From JAJZKE01 sp963762395 (GTDB taxonomy: Bacteria; Patescibacteriota; Saccharimonadia; Saccharimonadales; UBA4665), in assembly GCA_963762395.1 (NCBI GenBank), contig CAVXKL010000001.1, positions 248,001-312,000 on the forward strand: a stretch of 64,000 nt of DNA. The letters run 5' to 3'. The position numbers and the translations under genes were made by a program. Below the pieces are notes generated by a model. That model was not told the DNA's origin. It saw nothing but the letters and a program-made list of their open reading frames with translations, and ran no database searches. Shown here piece by piece: positions 52,503 to 62,311 of the stretch (positions are counted from its first letter, which is position 1; every line of letters begins with the position of its first letter).

Positions 52503-53168
52503 ATGCAGTTTATATATACCGACAGCCTAGAAAACGGCCGGGAGGATGTATTTAATCTTCTAGAGTCCTGCCTAAAGAAGGGCCGAGTACTCTGGCTGTT
52601 GTCCGGCGGCTCTAACATTGAAATTGAAGCTAGCGTCTTAAATAAAATTGACAGAAAGCTGACTAATAATCTTAGTCTGATGCTGGCTGACGAAAGATAT
52701 GGTCTGGGCGGGCATGACAACTCAAATTACCAAAAATTAAAAATTATCGGTCTTGACCCAAAGAATGCCAGGTTCATTGACATTCTTGAAAATAGCCCTT
52801 CAGCTGATGAGAGCTTAAAGATTTACCAAAAAGAGTATGAATCTCTAAAAGAAAAGGTAAATACCATTATTGGCCAACTGGGAATAGGAACTGATGGTCA
52901 TATTGCCGGCGTACTGCCAGAAAGTGTTGGCATAGACTCTAATAAAACAGCTGTCTATTACAAGGCCTTTGATTTTGCGCGGATAACACTGACTCTTAAA
53001 TCACTTAAAGACCTTAACCATACTTTTGTATTCTGTCACGGTGGAGATAAAAAAGATGCTCTGAAACACTTGAAAAATGCCGATATTAGCTTAAAGATGT
53101 GTCCCTCCTTAATACTAAGGGAAATGCCAGACGTAAGAGTATATAATGATCAGATAAAGGAGAGTTAA
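52503..53168 (+). CDS. pgl: 6-phosphogluconolactonase (DevB/SOL type)
   Basis: This is a 221-residue lactonase that hydrolyses 6-phosphoglucono-delta-lactone, step two of the oxidative pentose phosphate pathway. Family motifs are LLSGGSNIE, LADERYG with DNSNY, and GIGTDGHIAGVLPES. It is the first gene of the pgl-gnd-zwf operon, and its stop overlaps the gnd start. TAGAAT ends 6 nt before the ATG. Confidence 0.92.
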   Translation: MQFIYTDSLENGREDVFNLLESCLKKGRVLWLLSGGSNIEIEASVLNKIDRKLTNNLSLMLADERYGLGGHDNSNYQKLKIIGLDPKNARFIDILENSPSADESLKIYQKEYESLKEKVNTIIGQLGIGTDGHIAGVLPESVGIDSNKTAVYYKAFDFARITLTLKSLKDLNHTFVFCHGGDKKDALKHLKNADISLKMCPSLILREMPDVRVYNDQIKES

Positions 53169-54073
53169 TGAAAATAGCAGTTCATGGCCTAGGTAGAATG
53201 GGCGGACAAATAGCCCGAAAACTTACCAAATCAGACATAGAGGTAATTGTTCATAACAGAAGCCCCGAGCCAATTAAGTTAGCCGAGCAACAGGGTGCGA
53301 TCGCTGCCTATACTAAACAAGATGTTTTAAAAGCCTTTGGGAGCGAACAAGCTATTATCTGGATAATGCTTCCGGCTGAGATAATTGATGATCAGCTAAA
53401 AGAATGGCTAAAGATATTACCCAGTGGCAGCATCATTATTGACGGCGGAAACTCAGACTTTAGGCTGACAAAACGGCGCAACAAACTAGTTTTAGGTAGC
53501 GGTTTGGTCTATATAGACATTGGTGTAAGCGGCGGTATTTGGGGCTATAAGAATGGCTTCTCAATGATGTGCGGCTCAGATAACGAAGAAGCGTTTAACA
53601 AACTAAGACCAGTTTTAGATGTCTTATCTAAACCAGAAGGGCAATACCAGTATTTTGGTCCTTCAGGCAGCGGTCATTTCGTTAAGATGACCCATAACGC
53701 CATTGAATACGGTATGATGGAGAGCTTAGCCGAAGGCTATAGACTGCTAAAAGAGGGTCCATATTCTAACTTAGATTTAAGGAAGGCTGCCGATGTTTGG
53801 CAGCACCACAGTGTAATAACTTCATGGCTAAATGAATTAGTGCTGGACGTTATGAAAGAAAATCCTAAGCTTGAAAGCATAGAAGGTAAGGTGGCTCAAA
53901 CTGGTGAGGCCAAATGGGCACTAGAGGCAGCAAAGGAAAGCAAAATCGATATGCCGGCTATAGGTACCTCTTTCAGAGTCCGTCTGGAATCAGAAAAGGG
54001 TAAGATTAACTACGCCACTAAACTGCTGGCGGCAATGCGTAATAAATTTGGCGGGCACTCGCTCAATGTCTGA
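53168..54073 (+). CDS. gnd: 6-phosphogluconate dehydrogenase, decarboxylating (short form)
   Basis: This is a 301-residue dehydrogenase that converts 6-phosphogluconate to ribulose-5-phosphate and CO2. The Rossmann loop is GLGRMGGQIA; DGGNSDFRLT, DIGVSGGIWG and the catalytic lysine in GHFVKMTHNAIEYGMMES are intact. It is the short form (about 300 rather than 470 residues), as in GntZ-like enzymes. NAD versus NADP use is not certain; NRSPEP after strand 2 suggests NADP is possible. AAGGAGAG precedes the ATG. Confidence 0.93.
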   Translation: MKIAVHGLGRMGGQIARKLTKSDIEVIVHNRSPEPIKLAEQQGAIAAYTKQDVLKAFGSEQAIIWIMLPAEIIDDQLKEWLKILPSGSIIIDGGNSDFRLTKRRNKLVLGSGLVYIDIGVSGGIWGYKNGFSMMCGSDNEEAFNKLRPVLDVLSKPEGQYQYFGPSGSGHFVKMTHNAIEYGMMESLAEGYRLLKEGPYSNLDLRKAADVWQHHSVITSWLNELVLDVMKENPKLESIEGKVAQTGEAKWALEAAKESKIDMPAIGTSFRVRLESEKGKINYATKLLAAMRNKFGGHSLNV

Positions 54074-55445
54074 AAACCAACCGACAGTAATAATTTTATT
54101 CGGGGTCAGCGGTGATCTAGCTGGTCGGAAAATCCTGCCTGCTCTATACCATCTTATTAAAGATGAGCTACTGCCTAATGATTGCCGGATTATTGGCACC
54201 ACTAGACAATCTTTAACCAAAGAACAGTTGCTTAAAAATACCGAGCTTTGCGTTCTTGAAACAGATAACGTTTGTAATCCAGACGCTCTTAAAAAATTCA
54301 ATGACATCTTTGAATTATTTCAATTAGATCCGGCTAAAGACGACGACTATTTAAAGCTAAAACAGTTCTTAAGCAAATTAGAAGCTAGTGAAGGCAAGTG
54401 TTTCAACCGGTTATTCTATTTATCAATTCCGCCTCAGCTATATATGCCGATTGTTGAACGGTTGGGCAAATATGGTATGGCCGAGAGCTGTGAACATAGT
54501 AAGGCAAAATGCCGTCTGTTAGTTGAAAAGCCCTTTGGCTATGATCTAGCTTCAGCCAAGGAACTAATTAGTGAAACAGCCAAGTACTTTAAGGAGGAGC
54601 AGGTCTTTAGAATAGATCACTATTTAGCTAAAGAGACAGCTCAGAATATTTTAATTCTCAGAAAACATAACCCTCTTTTAGACGATGTTTGGAACAATAA
54701 GCTAATTAGACAGATACGGATTAGAGCGCTAGAGAACATCGGTATTGAAGGTCGAAATTTTTATGATAGTATCGGCGCGCTAAGAGATGTTATCCAAAGC
54801 CATTTGATCCAGTTAATGGCCATTTCCACTATGGACATCCCAGCTGACATTAATTCGTCAAAAGAAATCCATGAGAAAAAGATTAAACTGCTTAATCAGA
54901 CATCCTTAGTCGTAGTAGAAGGTTCGTGGCTAAGGGGCCAATACGACAGCTACCGCCAAGAGATTGGCGATAATAATTCAGACACCGAAACATACATTAA
55001 GCTGAATCTTCAAATAGACAATGATACTTGGCGGGACGTAAAGATAGTGCTTGAAACAGGCAAGGCATTAAAAACTAAGGTGACCGATATATCGATAGAT
55101 TTCTCAGAACCTAATGATAAAAACCAGAACCAGCTCACTATACGTATCCAGCCAAATGAAGGAATCAACATTAAACTCTTTGTTAAAAGACCAGGTATTG
55201 AAAACAAGATTGATGAAGCAGCTATGGACTTTAGCTATCAACAGACATTTGGCGTGTCGGCCCATCCTGACGCCTATGAGCGGGTAATTGTTGATGCGAT
55301 TCGCGGTGACCAATCTCTTTTTGCCTCCAGCCAGGAAGTTATTAGAAGCTGGGAAATACTTGAGCCAATAATTGAAAGTCTTGAAAGAGACTCTGGCGGA
55401 ATAAAAATATATGCCACAGGGAGTGATGGCCCGGATCTCTCTTAA
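54066..55445 (+). CDS. zwf: glucose-6-phosphate 1-dehydrogenase
   Basis: This is a 459-residue enzyme that oxidises glucose-6-phosphate and is the entry to the pathway. The coenzyme loop is GVSGDLAGRKILPALY and the catalytic RIDHYLAKE is intact. ENIGIEGR and the DWxxPExA-like C-terminal region are recognisable. I use the ATG at 54066, overlapping gnd by 8 nt; an upstream TTG at 54048 adds six residues. The gene order pgl-gnd-zwf places all three oxidative steps together, giving NADPH and pentoses. Confidence 0.94.
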   Translation: MSENQPTVIILFGVSGDLAGRKILPALYHLIKDELLPNDCRIIGTTRQSLTKEQLLKNTELCVLETDNVCNPDALKKFNDIFELFQLDPAKDDDYLKLKQFLSKLEASEGKCFNRLFYLSIPPQLYMPIVERLGKYGMAESCEHSKAKCRLLVEKPFGYDLASAKELISETAKYFKEEQVFRIDHYLAKETAQNILILRKHNPLLDDVWNNKLIRQIRIRALENIGIEGRNFYDSIGALRDVIQSHLIQLMAISTMDIPADINSSKEIHEKKIKLLNQTSLVVVEGSWLRGQYDSYRQEIGDNNSDTETYIKLNLQIDNDTWRDVKIVLETGKALKTKVTDISIDFSEPNDKNQNQLTIRIQPNEGINIKLFVKRPGIENKIDEAAMDFSYQQTFGVSAHPDAYERVIVDAIRGDQSLFASSQEVIRSWEILEPIIESLERDSGGIKIYATGSDGPDLS

Positions 55446-55463
55446 GATGATAAACTAGACATT

Positions 55464-56351
55464 ATGATTACCTATTTCCAAGCATTAATTCTAGGTATTT
55501 TCCAGGGTATTACCGAGCTGTTCCCGGTATCCAGCTTAGGCCACTCGGTCTTAATTGCTTATCTTTTTAACTGGACCAATATTCTAAACGGTACCGTAAA
55601 TAAAGCTTCAAACTTCCTATTATTTCTAGTCGTCATCCACGTTGCTACTGCGCTGGCTTTGCTTTTCTTTTACCGGAAAACATGGTGGAGATTAATTAAA
55701 GCCTGGTTCAAATCGATAGCAACAAGATCCTTAGAGCAAAGAGAAGCAAAACTGGTTTGGCTACTCATTGCCGCCACCATCCCGGCCGGTCTTATAGCCC
55801 TGGCTCTCCAAACTAAGCTTCAGGATCAGTTTGCCAAACCGTTATCAGCTGTTGTCTTTATTATTATTAACGGTATTATCTTACTTATTGGCGATCAATA
55901 TATTAGAAACCATAAAGCCAGTGCTGAAGTAAAAGATATGGAAAGGGAACACGCCATATCCCACACCTTATCTTTCAAACAGGCAATCACTATTGGCATT
56001 GCTCAAGTCGGAGCTTTAATAGCCGGTATATCAAGAACAGGTATAACTATGGTAGGTGGTGTTTTTAGCGGCCTATCTAGAGATGAAGCGGCTGAGTTTT
56101 CGTTCCTGCTGGCTACACCAATAATCTTAGCCGCCGGTCTATATAAACTGCCGTCAGCTCTTAGTCATAAGTCAGCCGGTATGCACGGGCAGATGCTTCT
56201 TGGTGCTGTTTGTGCGGCAGTAGCTGCCTATTTCGCTGTTAAATTCTTAGATAGATACTTTAAAAAATCAACGCTTCGACCATTTGGCATCTACTGTATT
56301 ACTATCGGCATTCTAATCTTATCGGTAGGTCTAGGTAGAGGACACTTCTAA
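55464..56351 (+). CDS. uppP: undecaprenyl-diphosphatase
   Basis: UppP/BacA is the membrane phosphatase that recycles undecaprenyl diphosphate for peptidoglycan and other envelope glycans. The 295-residue protein has about eight helices. The signatures are ELFPVSSLGHSVL (usually SSSGH) and GISRTGITM. TAAACT ends 7 nt before the ATG. The next gene starts directly after its TAA. Confidence 0.95.
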   Translation: MITYFQALILGIFQGITELFPVSSLGHSVLIAYLFNWTNILNGTVNKASNFLLFLVVIHVATALALLFFYRKTWWRLIKAWFKSIATRSLEQREAKLVWLLIAATIPAGLIALALQTKLQDQFAKPLSAVVFIIINGIILLIGDQYIRNHKASAEVKDMEREHAISHTLSFKQAITIGIAQVGALIAGISRTGITMVGGVFSGLSRDEAAEFSFLLATPIILAAGLYKLPSALSHKSAGMHGQMLLGAVCAAVAAYFAVKFLDRYFKKSTLRPFGIYCITIGILILSVGLGRGHF

Positions 56352-57530
56352 ATGTCAGCTGGGGACGTTATTAATCTTGTTATTTTTGTATTCATTGTTA
56401 TTTCTATAGCCAGAGGCTGGCAAATTGGCTGGATTAGGCAATTCTTTTCAACAGCTGGTTTTTTCGGCGGTTTGTTTATCGGCGCCGCTATCCAGCCGTC
56501 AATAGTCAACTTTACTCATACGGTCTTGTCCCGAACCGTCTTAACTCTAACTATTACTTTAGGCATAGCTTTTTGCCTATTAACAGTCGGCGAGATAATC
56601 GGCAATAAGTTAAAGGCAAAAATACACATTAGACCGCTGAATGCAATTGACAGTATCCTAGGTTCGGTTTTGTCTCTGGCAACTGTCTTGTTTAGCGTCT
56701 GGCTTTGCGCCGCCATGGTAAGCTCACTGGCTGTCCCGACTATCCAGGCAGACGTGAACGGTTCATCGGTCGTCAAATTTTTAAATCGTCATCTGCCAAG
56801 CGCTCCTTCGGTAATTTCCGAGATTGGCTCGTTGATAGACCCGAACGGCTTCCCGGAAGTTTTTGTTGGCGGTGAACCGGCCCCTAATTCAAACTATTCA
56901 TTGCCCACGGCCACAGCTATGCAGTCGGCTGTTGATGCCGATGATGCTTCGGTAGTCAAGATTGAAAGTTTAGGCTGCGGCGGAATAGTCGAGGGCTCGG
57001 GTTTTGTAGTGGCGCCTGGAATAGTCGCCACCAACGCTCATGTTGTTGCCGGTACCGTCCACCCATATGTATATGACTCAAACGGCCAACACTCAGCTAC
57101 GGTCATTTGGTTTGACCCTGACTTAGATTTTGCCGTCCTAAAGACTACCCACTTAGCCGGTAAACCATTAACAATTGATTCCCGATTAGTGGATAACGGT
57201 ATGGGCGGGGCGGTGTTAGGCTATCCTGGCGGCGGTTCGTTTAGCGCTACTACCGCTGCCGTATTAAACGAATTTGACGCGATTGGACGGAATATCTACG
57301 GCACAGGCAATACTAGCCGAAGCGTTTACGAACTCAAAGCTCGTGTCATTCCCGGTAATTCCGGCGGTCCTTTAATACTCCAAAACGGCCAGGTTGACGG
57401 TATAGTTTTTGCCGAGTCAACCACCTACACGGACGTTGGTTACGCCCTAACCTCGAACCAAGTAGTATCGGCCATAACTCACGCCGAATCGCAAAACATT
57501 ATTAGAAGTACCGGCGGCTGCGCTCAGTAA
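56352..57530 (+). CDS. CvpA-trypsin fusion protease (MarP-like)
   Basis: This is a 392-residue protein. An N-terminal CvpA-type region has four membrane helices (about residues 5-130), followed by an extracytoplasmic chymotrypsin-like domain. The triad is H230 (ATNAHVVAG), D259 (DLDFAVLK) and S337 (IPGNSGGP). The architecture equals mycobacterial MarP (Rv3671c), which supports acid and oxidative stress survival. C209 and C390 could pair as a redox-sensitive disulfide, which is inference. It is coupled to uppP with no gap. Confidence 0.92.
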   Translation: MSAGDVINLVIFVFIVISIARGWQIGWIRQFFSTAGFFGGLFIGAAIQPSIVNFTHTVLSRTVLTLTITLGIAFCLLTVGEIIGNKLKAKIHIRPLNAIDSILGSVLSLATVLFSVWLCAAMVSSLAVPTIQADVNGSSVVKFLNRHLPSAPSVISEIGSLIDPNGFPEVFVGGEPAPNSNYSLPTATAMQSAVDADDASVVKIESLGCGGIVEGSGFVVAPGIVATNAHVVAGTVHPYVYDSNGQHSATVIWFDPDLDFAVLKTTHLAGKPLTIDSRLVDNGMGGAVLGYPGGGSFSATTAAVLNEFDAIGRNIYGTGNTSRSVYELKARVIPGNSGGPLILQNGQVDGIVFAESTTYTDVGYALTSNQVVSAITHAESQNIIRSTGGCAQ

Positions 57531-57532
57531 TA

Positions 57533-58765
57533 TTATTCGGCTCTTAAGGCTTCAATAGGATCTTTTCTGGCAGCTTTAAGCGCCGGGATAGAACCAAAAA
57601 CCAGGCCGATAAGAATCGATATAAACAAAGTTATTAAAATAATACCAAAGCTGATGATTGGCTGGAGGTTAGTGGTCAAGCGAAGAGCAATGTCTATTAA
57701 GCCGGCTAAAGCAACGCCGATCAAACCACCGACGCTGGATAGCATGATAGATTCAAGCATGAATTGGTTTAAGATCTGACGATTAGTCGCGCCGACTGCT
57801 TTTCTAATACCAATTTCATGCATTCGCTCTGTAACCGAAACAAGCATCACGTTCATAATGCCAATACCGCCTACCAATAGGGAAATACCAGCGACAATAA
57901 TAATTAGCCTGGTTACCAAATTAAGAACGGCATTGCTGTTGGCAATATTCTGGGCCTGATCCAAAACACTAAAGTCTGCTTGGCCGTTATGGCTAGCCAA
58001 CAAGTTGTTATATATCTGATGGGTTATCGCCGCAGTTTGTTTTGAGTCAGTTGGCTTGGCTAAAATTTCATAAGTAGTAATAGAGTTATTGGTTAGGTTT
58101 TCGGAATTCGCATAAGATATAAAGACAGCCTTATTAAATGCCGAGGAGCTGCTCAGGGGCGTAGCCGGGAAAGAATTTAATATACCCCTTACGGTATACG
58201 TCTGACCGTTTATCAGAAGAGGCAATCCAAGCGGCACATCCTCGTTATATAGATCCTGGGAAGCTTGGCTGCCAAGAACAACACCATTACTTTGAGTATC
58301 GAAATTAGTTAAGAAACTGCCGTACTGAGTACTATTATTAATGACGCTTGGGAAGTCAGGGTAGGTACCAATAATCAAGCCGTTAGGATAGGATGATTGA
58401 TTGCCCCTAACGGTTGCCGATAGGGCGCTTAAAGGCGCGACCTCTGAAACACCTTTGGTATTAGCTACTCTGGATATATCAGAGCTAGACAGTGACCCGG
58501 AGACACTCAAACCAGTCAGTAAATCAAGCGTATTGAAACTGGAGCCGCTAACTTTAATGGTGCTTGGCTCAACGGTAATAACATCATTGCCAGTCTGGTT
58601 AATATGCCCGGATATTTGCTGTTTAACACCTTCTGATATGGCAATGACGGAGATTACTGAAGCGACACCAATAATTACACCTAGCATTGTCCAAAAGTTT
58701 CTAAGTTTGGTCTGTCTGACGGCATCGATGCCGGCTTTAATTTGGCCCTTAGTTAAAGATTTCAT
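57533..58765 (-). CDS. MacB/FtsX-type ABC transporter permease
   Basis: This is a 410-residue permease with one N-terminal helix (residues 22-44), a large extracytoplasmic MacB-type domain (about 45-280) and three C-terminal helices, the FtsX arrangement. GGIGIMNVMLVSVTERMHEIGIRKAVGA is the family motif (in part). It acts with the adjacent ATPase, probably in envelope protein or peptide export or stress response, with mechanotransmission rather than classical transport. The start overlaps the ATPase stop by 4 nt. Confidence 0.92.
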   Translation of the reverse strand: MKSLTKGQIKAGIDAVRQTKLRNFWTMLGVIIGVASVISVIAISEGVKQQISGHINQTGNDVITVEPSTIKVSGSSFNTLDLLTGLSVSGSLSSSDISRVANTKGVSEVAPLSALSATVRGNQSSYPNGLIIGTYPDFPSVINNSTQYGSFLTNFDTQSNGVVLGSQASQDLYNEDVPLGLPLLINGQTYTVRGILNSFPATPLSSSSAFNKAVFISYANSENLTNNSITTYEILAKPTDSKQTAAITHQIYNNLLASHNGQADFSVLDQAQNIANSNAVLNLVTRLIIIVAGISLLVGGIGIMNVMLVSVTERMHEIGIRKAVGATNRQILNQFMLESIMLSSVGGLIGVALAGLIDIALRLTTNLQPIISFGIILITLFISILIGLVFGSIPALKAARKDPIEALRAE

Positions 58766-59628
58766 CTTAGGTTACGCCCTTTGCTAACTGCCATCTTTTT
58801 AGTCTTATGCTTCTTTGGCCTTCTCCTGATATGTCCAGTTGGGATAGCTTTCATAAGAGCTGAAACACCAGCTAGATCATCCTCAACTGTTTTTACCGGC
58901 AGAGTATAGAGAACTTGGCGGGCTCTTGGAGCAACGCTGCCATAAGCCGTTCTTTCATCATGAATAATCGTACCGTCATGCATGTAAACAACGCGCGTAG
59001 CGTACCTGGTTAGCTCCGGGTTATGGGTAACAAAAAGGATGGTGGTATTAGCTTCACGATGGATTTCACTTAATAGTTCCATAACAAGTCTAGAACCAGC
59101 GCTATCCAAGTTCCCGGTTGGTTCATCGGCAATAATAATCTTCGGGCTATTAACCAGCGCTCTGGCAATAGCCGCGCATTGAGCCTGTCCGCCGCTAAGC
59201 TGATAAGGATAAAAGTATTCTCTGGATTGAATACCCACTCTCTCTAAAATGGCACTGGCTTGCTTATTCCTTTTAGACACCGGCATAGCTTTATACGCCA
59301 GGGGGAGAGCAACGTTCTCTAGTACCGTCAAACGATTAATCAGATTGAAAGACTGGAAAATAAAACCGATTGAATCACGCCTAAGCTTGGCTGATTGGTT
59401 AGGCCTTAATCTGGCAACTGAACGTCCTTCAAGCATATACCGGCCGTTGCTTGGTCGATCCAAAAGGCCAATCATATTCATGAGAGTACTTTTACCAGAA
59501 CCGCTTGGACCCATGACGGCAATAAACTCACCCTTATCAACAACTAAATTGACTTCGTCTAGTGCCACCGTTGTGGCATCGCCGAAGCCGTACAGTTTAC
59601 TGACGTCTTCCAGTTTAATTAGAGCCAT
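58762..59628 (-). CDS. MacB/LolD-type ABC transporter ATP-binding subunit
   Basis: This is a 288-residue ABC ATPase. Walker A GPSGSGKST is at residues 40-48, the Q-loop in FIFQSFNL, the signature LSGGQ, Walker B IIIADEPTGNLD and the H-loop FVTHNP. The residues after the signature read AQCAAIARA, where the family usually has QQRVAIARA. An extra C-terminal tail of about 60 basic residues (RRRPKKHKTKK) is unusual. It is cotranscribed with the permease. Confidence 0.93.
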   Translation of the reverse strand: MALIKLEDVSKLYGFGDATTVALDEVNLVVDKGEFIAVMGPSGSGKSTLMNMIGLLDRPSNGRYMLEGRSVARLRPNQSAKLRRDSIGFIFQSFNLINRLTVLENVALPLAYKAMPVSKRNKQASAILERVGIQSREYFYPYQLSGGQAQCAAIARALVNSPKIIIADEPTGNLDSAGSRLVMELLSEIHREANTTILFVTHNPELTRYATRVVYMHDGTIIHDERTAYGSVAPRARQVLYTLPVKTVEDDLAGVSALMKAIPTGHIRRRPKKHKTKKMAVSKGRNLR

Positions 59629-59767
59629 GTCATATTAATTTAAACCCTTATTTGTTAATAGAGCAAGGGTATTTTCTAGTAATATTAGGAGACGTGTCAA
59701 TTATCTGTTAAGGCTGCTTTCAATATATGCCCAGCATTGCTAATATTAAGCTTGCATAGACTAGCTT

Positions 59768-59856
59768 GGAGGGGTCGCCTAGTGGCCTATGGCGCACGCT
59801 TGGAAAGCGTGTAGGGTGTATAACCCTCGAGGGTTCGAATCCCTCTCCCTCCGCCA
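59768..59856 (+). tRNA. tRNA-Ser(GGA)
   Basis: This is an 89-nt type II tRNA with a long variable arm. GGAGGG pairs with CCCTCC at the acceptor. The anticodon loop TTGGAAA gives GGA, the T loop reads GGGTTCGAATCCC, and CCA is encoded. Confidence 0.93.
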
Positions 59857-59867
59857 GAAAGTATCAA

Positions 59868-60380
59868 ATGAAATTATTGGTCTATGCTTTTGAACCATTC
59901 GGTCAAAACACGAAAAACATCAGCCAACAAGTGCTTAAACAACTTCGCGGGCGGAAGAATGTTAAGAAAATAATCTTACCCGTTAAGTTTAATAGCACCT
60001 TTGTTATCAAGGCTATAGAGAATATAAAGCCAAACATTATATTGGGATTAGGCCAGTATCCTAGAGGTAAAAAAATTCGTATAGAAAGGTTAGCCAAGAA
60101 TCAACAGAAATCCAAGGGTCATTTACAAACCAGCATTAAAAAAAACGGCCCAGCAAAAGCTGCTGTTACACTTAAACTTCAGCCCGATATCAACTCGTGG
60201 GTTTCATATAATGCCGGCAGGTATGTTTGTAACTATTCAATCTATGTTTTACTTACCAATGCAATCACTAAAGATATACCGTTTGCATTTCTTCATATAT
60301 CCAAGAAAGTTGACGTGAACAAAGCCACTGATATACTCGAGCATAAAATCGATGAAATCCTCGCAGTAGTTCAAAAATAG
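59868..60380 (+). CDS. pyroglutamyl-peptidase I-like (peptidase C15) protein
   Basis: This is a 170-residue homolog of pyrrolidone carboxyl peptidases, which remove N-terminal pyroglutamate. The catalytic trio can be placed at E73 (IRIERLAKN), C121 (AGRYVCNYSIY) and H143 (FLHIS). The N-terminal VYAFEPFG matches the usual xTGFEPFG with Tyr-Ala for Thr-Gly. The protein is shorter than typical (about 200). The start is the ATG at 59868. The frame extends upstream through tRNA-Ser, which must not be counted. Confidence 0.85.
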   Translation: MKLLVYAFEPFGQNTKNISQQVLKQLRGRKNVKKIILPVKFNSTFVIKAIENIKPNIILGLGQYPRGKKIRIERLAKNQQKSKGHLQTSIKKNGPAKAAVTLKLQPDINSWVSYNAGRYVCNYSIYVLLTNAITKDIPFAFLHISKKVDVNKATDILEHKIDEILAVVQK

Positions 60381-60514
60381 GAAAGTTCCAGACCTATGTG
60401 TTCCGCCAGTATTTAAATTCTCATTAAACACACATCTTTTTATATAGTTGCATACTTAAAATCTATTTAAAGTTTCTAAGAAACAAATCAACCTATATAA
60501 TAATGTCAGTCCTA

Positions 60515-60607
60515 GGAGAGGTACCCAAGTGGCTGAAGGGGACGGTTTGCTAAATCGTTAGGGGGGCGAGAGCTCCCGCGAGGGTTCGAATCCCTCTCTC
60601 TCCGCCA
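60515..60607 (+). tRNA. tRNA-Ser(GCT)
   Basis: This is a 93-nt type II tRNA. GGAGAGG pairs with the 3' TCTCTCC, and the loop TTGCTAA gives anticodon GCT. The long variable arm has a GGGGGGCGAGAGCTCCCGC-like stem, the T loop is GGGTTCGAATCCC, and CCA is encoded. The next gene begins 12 nt later. Confidence 0.92.
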
Positions 60608-60619
60608 AAATCGCAACAG

Positions 60620-62311
60620 ATGATCAAAAAAGTATCAGGCTACTGTTTGGGGTGTTCAACTTATTTACTATTCTTCATAGCTTATTTAATTGTTTTTATC
60701 TACGTTGGTTTTCTTTTTCACATATATATAAATAGCTGGACGCTCATATTAGCGTTCATAAGCTATAACCTGGCTATTTGTTTATATCTAACCTTAAGGC
60801 ATAAAGACAAACTCAAAAGGCTATCTGTTTATCTTGGTTTATCCCTATTAATGTTTATATTTCTGACCAATGTCTTCGGCCATACTTATGACATTAGTTA
60901 TGATGGCCAAGATTACCATCAGTCAGCAGTCATTGCGTTATCGAATAAGTGGGACCCGCTTTATCAAAATGCTCCACCTATAAATCCGAGCAACCCGAAC
61001 GATAAGCCCGTTGATGAGGGTTATGGTAAAACTATCTGGTCCGTAGACGCCAGCATATATAAACTAACTCATAATATAGACTCTGCTACCGCTATAAATT
61101 TAATAATTGGTCTTATAGCCCTATCATTCGCGTTTGTAGCTTTTAGCGAGCTTGGCCTTACGCCTGTAGCGAGTTTCTTATTAGCATTAGCAACAATATT
61201 TACTACTGTATTTATTGAACAAACTTTTACTTTCAGAGAAGACGCGCTGAGTTACGAGTTATTGATCATTGGTTTATCCTCACTGGTAATGCTCTGCAAA
61301 CATCGACGCAGCACCATTTGTTTAGCTACTCTTTTTACTACGCTAGTCCTAATCGCTTCAATTAAGGACAGCAATTTATTCATATTTAGCCTGCTGGCAG
61401 TTTTATTGGTATATGTAATTCTCAGCCAGAAATTATATAAACTCAGTCATTTTAAACAGCTAGCCGCGGCCGCTTCTGTCATTGCGATCCTATTATTATT
61501 TAACCCGTATATAACCAATATCTATGAGCACCACGCTATTGATTATCCTCTTAACTCACCGACTCTTGCCAGCTCCCTAAGATCTCAAGGCGTACCTGTT
61601 AACATAAATAAAGACAACCGATTCGAACTATTCTTTTACGGTATCTTTTCGCAGGCATCGCTTGGCAGCTCGACAAATAAGATTAATTCTGAGAGTTATG
61701 CTCATCTTAAAATACCTTTTAGCCTTACCTTCGATGACTTAGTAACCGAAAGCTCGGTAATGTCAAAAACGGTCGGCGGCTACGGGGTTCTTTTCAGTGG
61801 CATTTTATCAGTATCTTTATGCGCCTTTGTTTGGCTGTTAGTTAAAGACATAAGATCAAAAAACCGAAAGATAATTTTATATCTATCAGCCTTAGTGTTA
61901 GTAGTTATAGGCTCATGCTTAATTAGTCCGGTCCCGAATTATTCCAGATATATTAGTCAGCTGTTCTTGATTCCCATTACCATAGCAGCCGTGCTCTTAA
62001 TTACTGCCGGTAAGTCAAAAGTGCGCAAATTTATTGGACTGGTTATAGTTGGCCTGTTGCTAACTAATGTGTTTTTGGATGCCAGCATATCCTACACGGA
62101 TCAATACTCCTCTTTTAAAGATATAACGAGTCAGCTAAACACGCTTGCCAACTCTAAACAAACTTACTTAGTTTATGATGGCTACTCTTATTTGAGTTAT
62201 CAAAAGTTAGAGTCTCATGGTGTAAAAATCATTGAATCAGTCAAACCAATCAGTTGTCCAAACGAGATCATATTATATTTTTCACTTGGAACAACTTTAT
62301 GTAAAACCTAG
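60620..62311 (+). CDS. GT-C-type polytopic membrane protein
   Basis: This is a 563-residue protein with about 12 membrane helices and an extracytoplasmic C-terminal tail. An acidic motif SYDGQDYHQ follows the second or third helix (about residue 93), the position where GT-C glycosyltransferases place catalytic Asp residues. It may transfer sugars from a polyprenyl donor outside the membrane. Donor and acceptor are unknown. The family assignment is tentative. Confidence 0.6.
   Translation: MIKKVSGYCLGCSTYLLFFIAYLIVFIYVGFLFHIYINSWTLILAFISYNLAICLYLTLRHKDKLKRLSVYLGLSLLMFIFLTNVFGHTYDISYDGQDYHQSAVIALSNKWDPLYQNAPPINPSNPNDKPVDEGYGKTIWSVDASIYKLTHNIDSATAINLIIGLIALSFAFVAFSELGLTPVASFLLALATIFTTVFIEQTFTFREDALSYELLIIGLSSLVMLCKHRRSTICLATLFTTLVLIASIKDSNLFIFSLLAVLLVYVILSQKLYKLSHFKQLAAAASVIAILLLFNPYITNIYEHHAIDYPLNSPTLASSLRSQGVPVNINKDNRFELFFYGIFSQASLGSSTNKINSESYAHLKIPFSLTFDDLVTESSVMSKTVGGYGVLFSGILSVSLCAFVWLLVKDIRSKNRKIILYLSALVLVVIGSCLISPVPNYSRYISQLFLIPITIAAVLLITAGKSKVRKFIGLVIVGLLLTNVFLDASISYTDQYSSFKDITSQLNTLANSKQTYLVYDGYSYLSYQKLESHGVKIIESVKPISCPNEIILYFSLGTTLCKT

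Noticed and set aside
59766..59867. N-terminal extension of the pyroglutamyl-peptidase-like ORF
   Set aside because: It is translation of tRNA-Ser(GGA); the protein family begins at the ATG at 59868.
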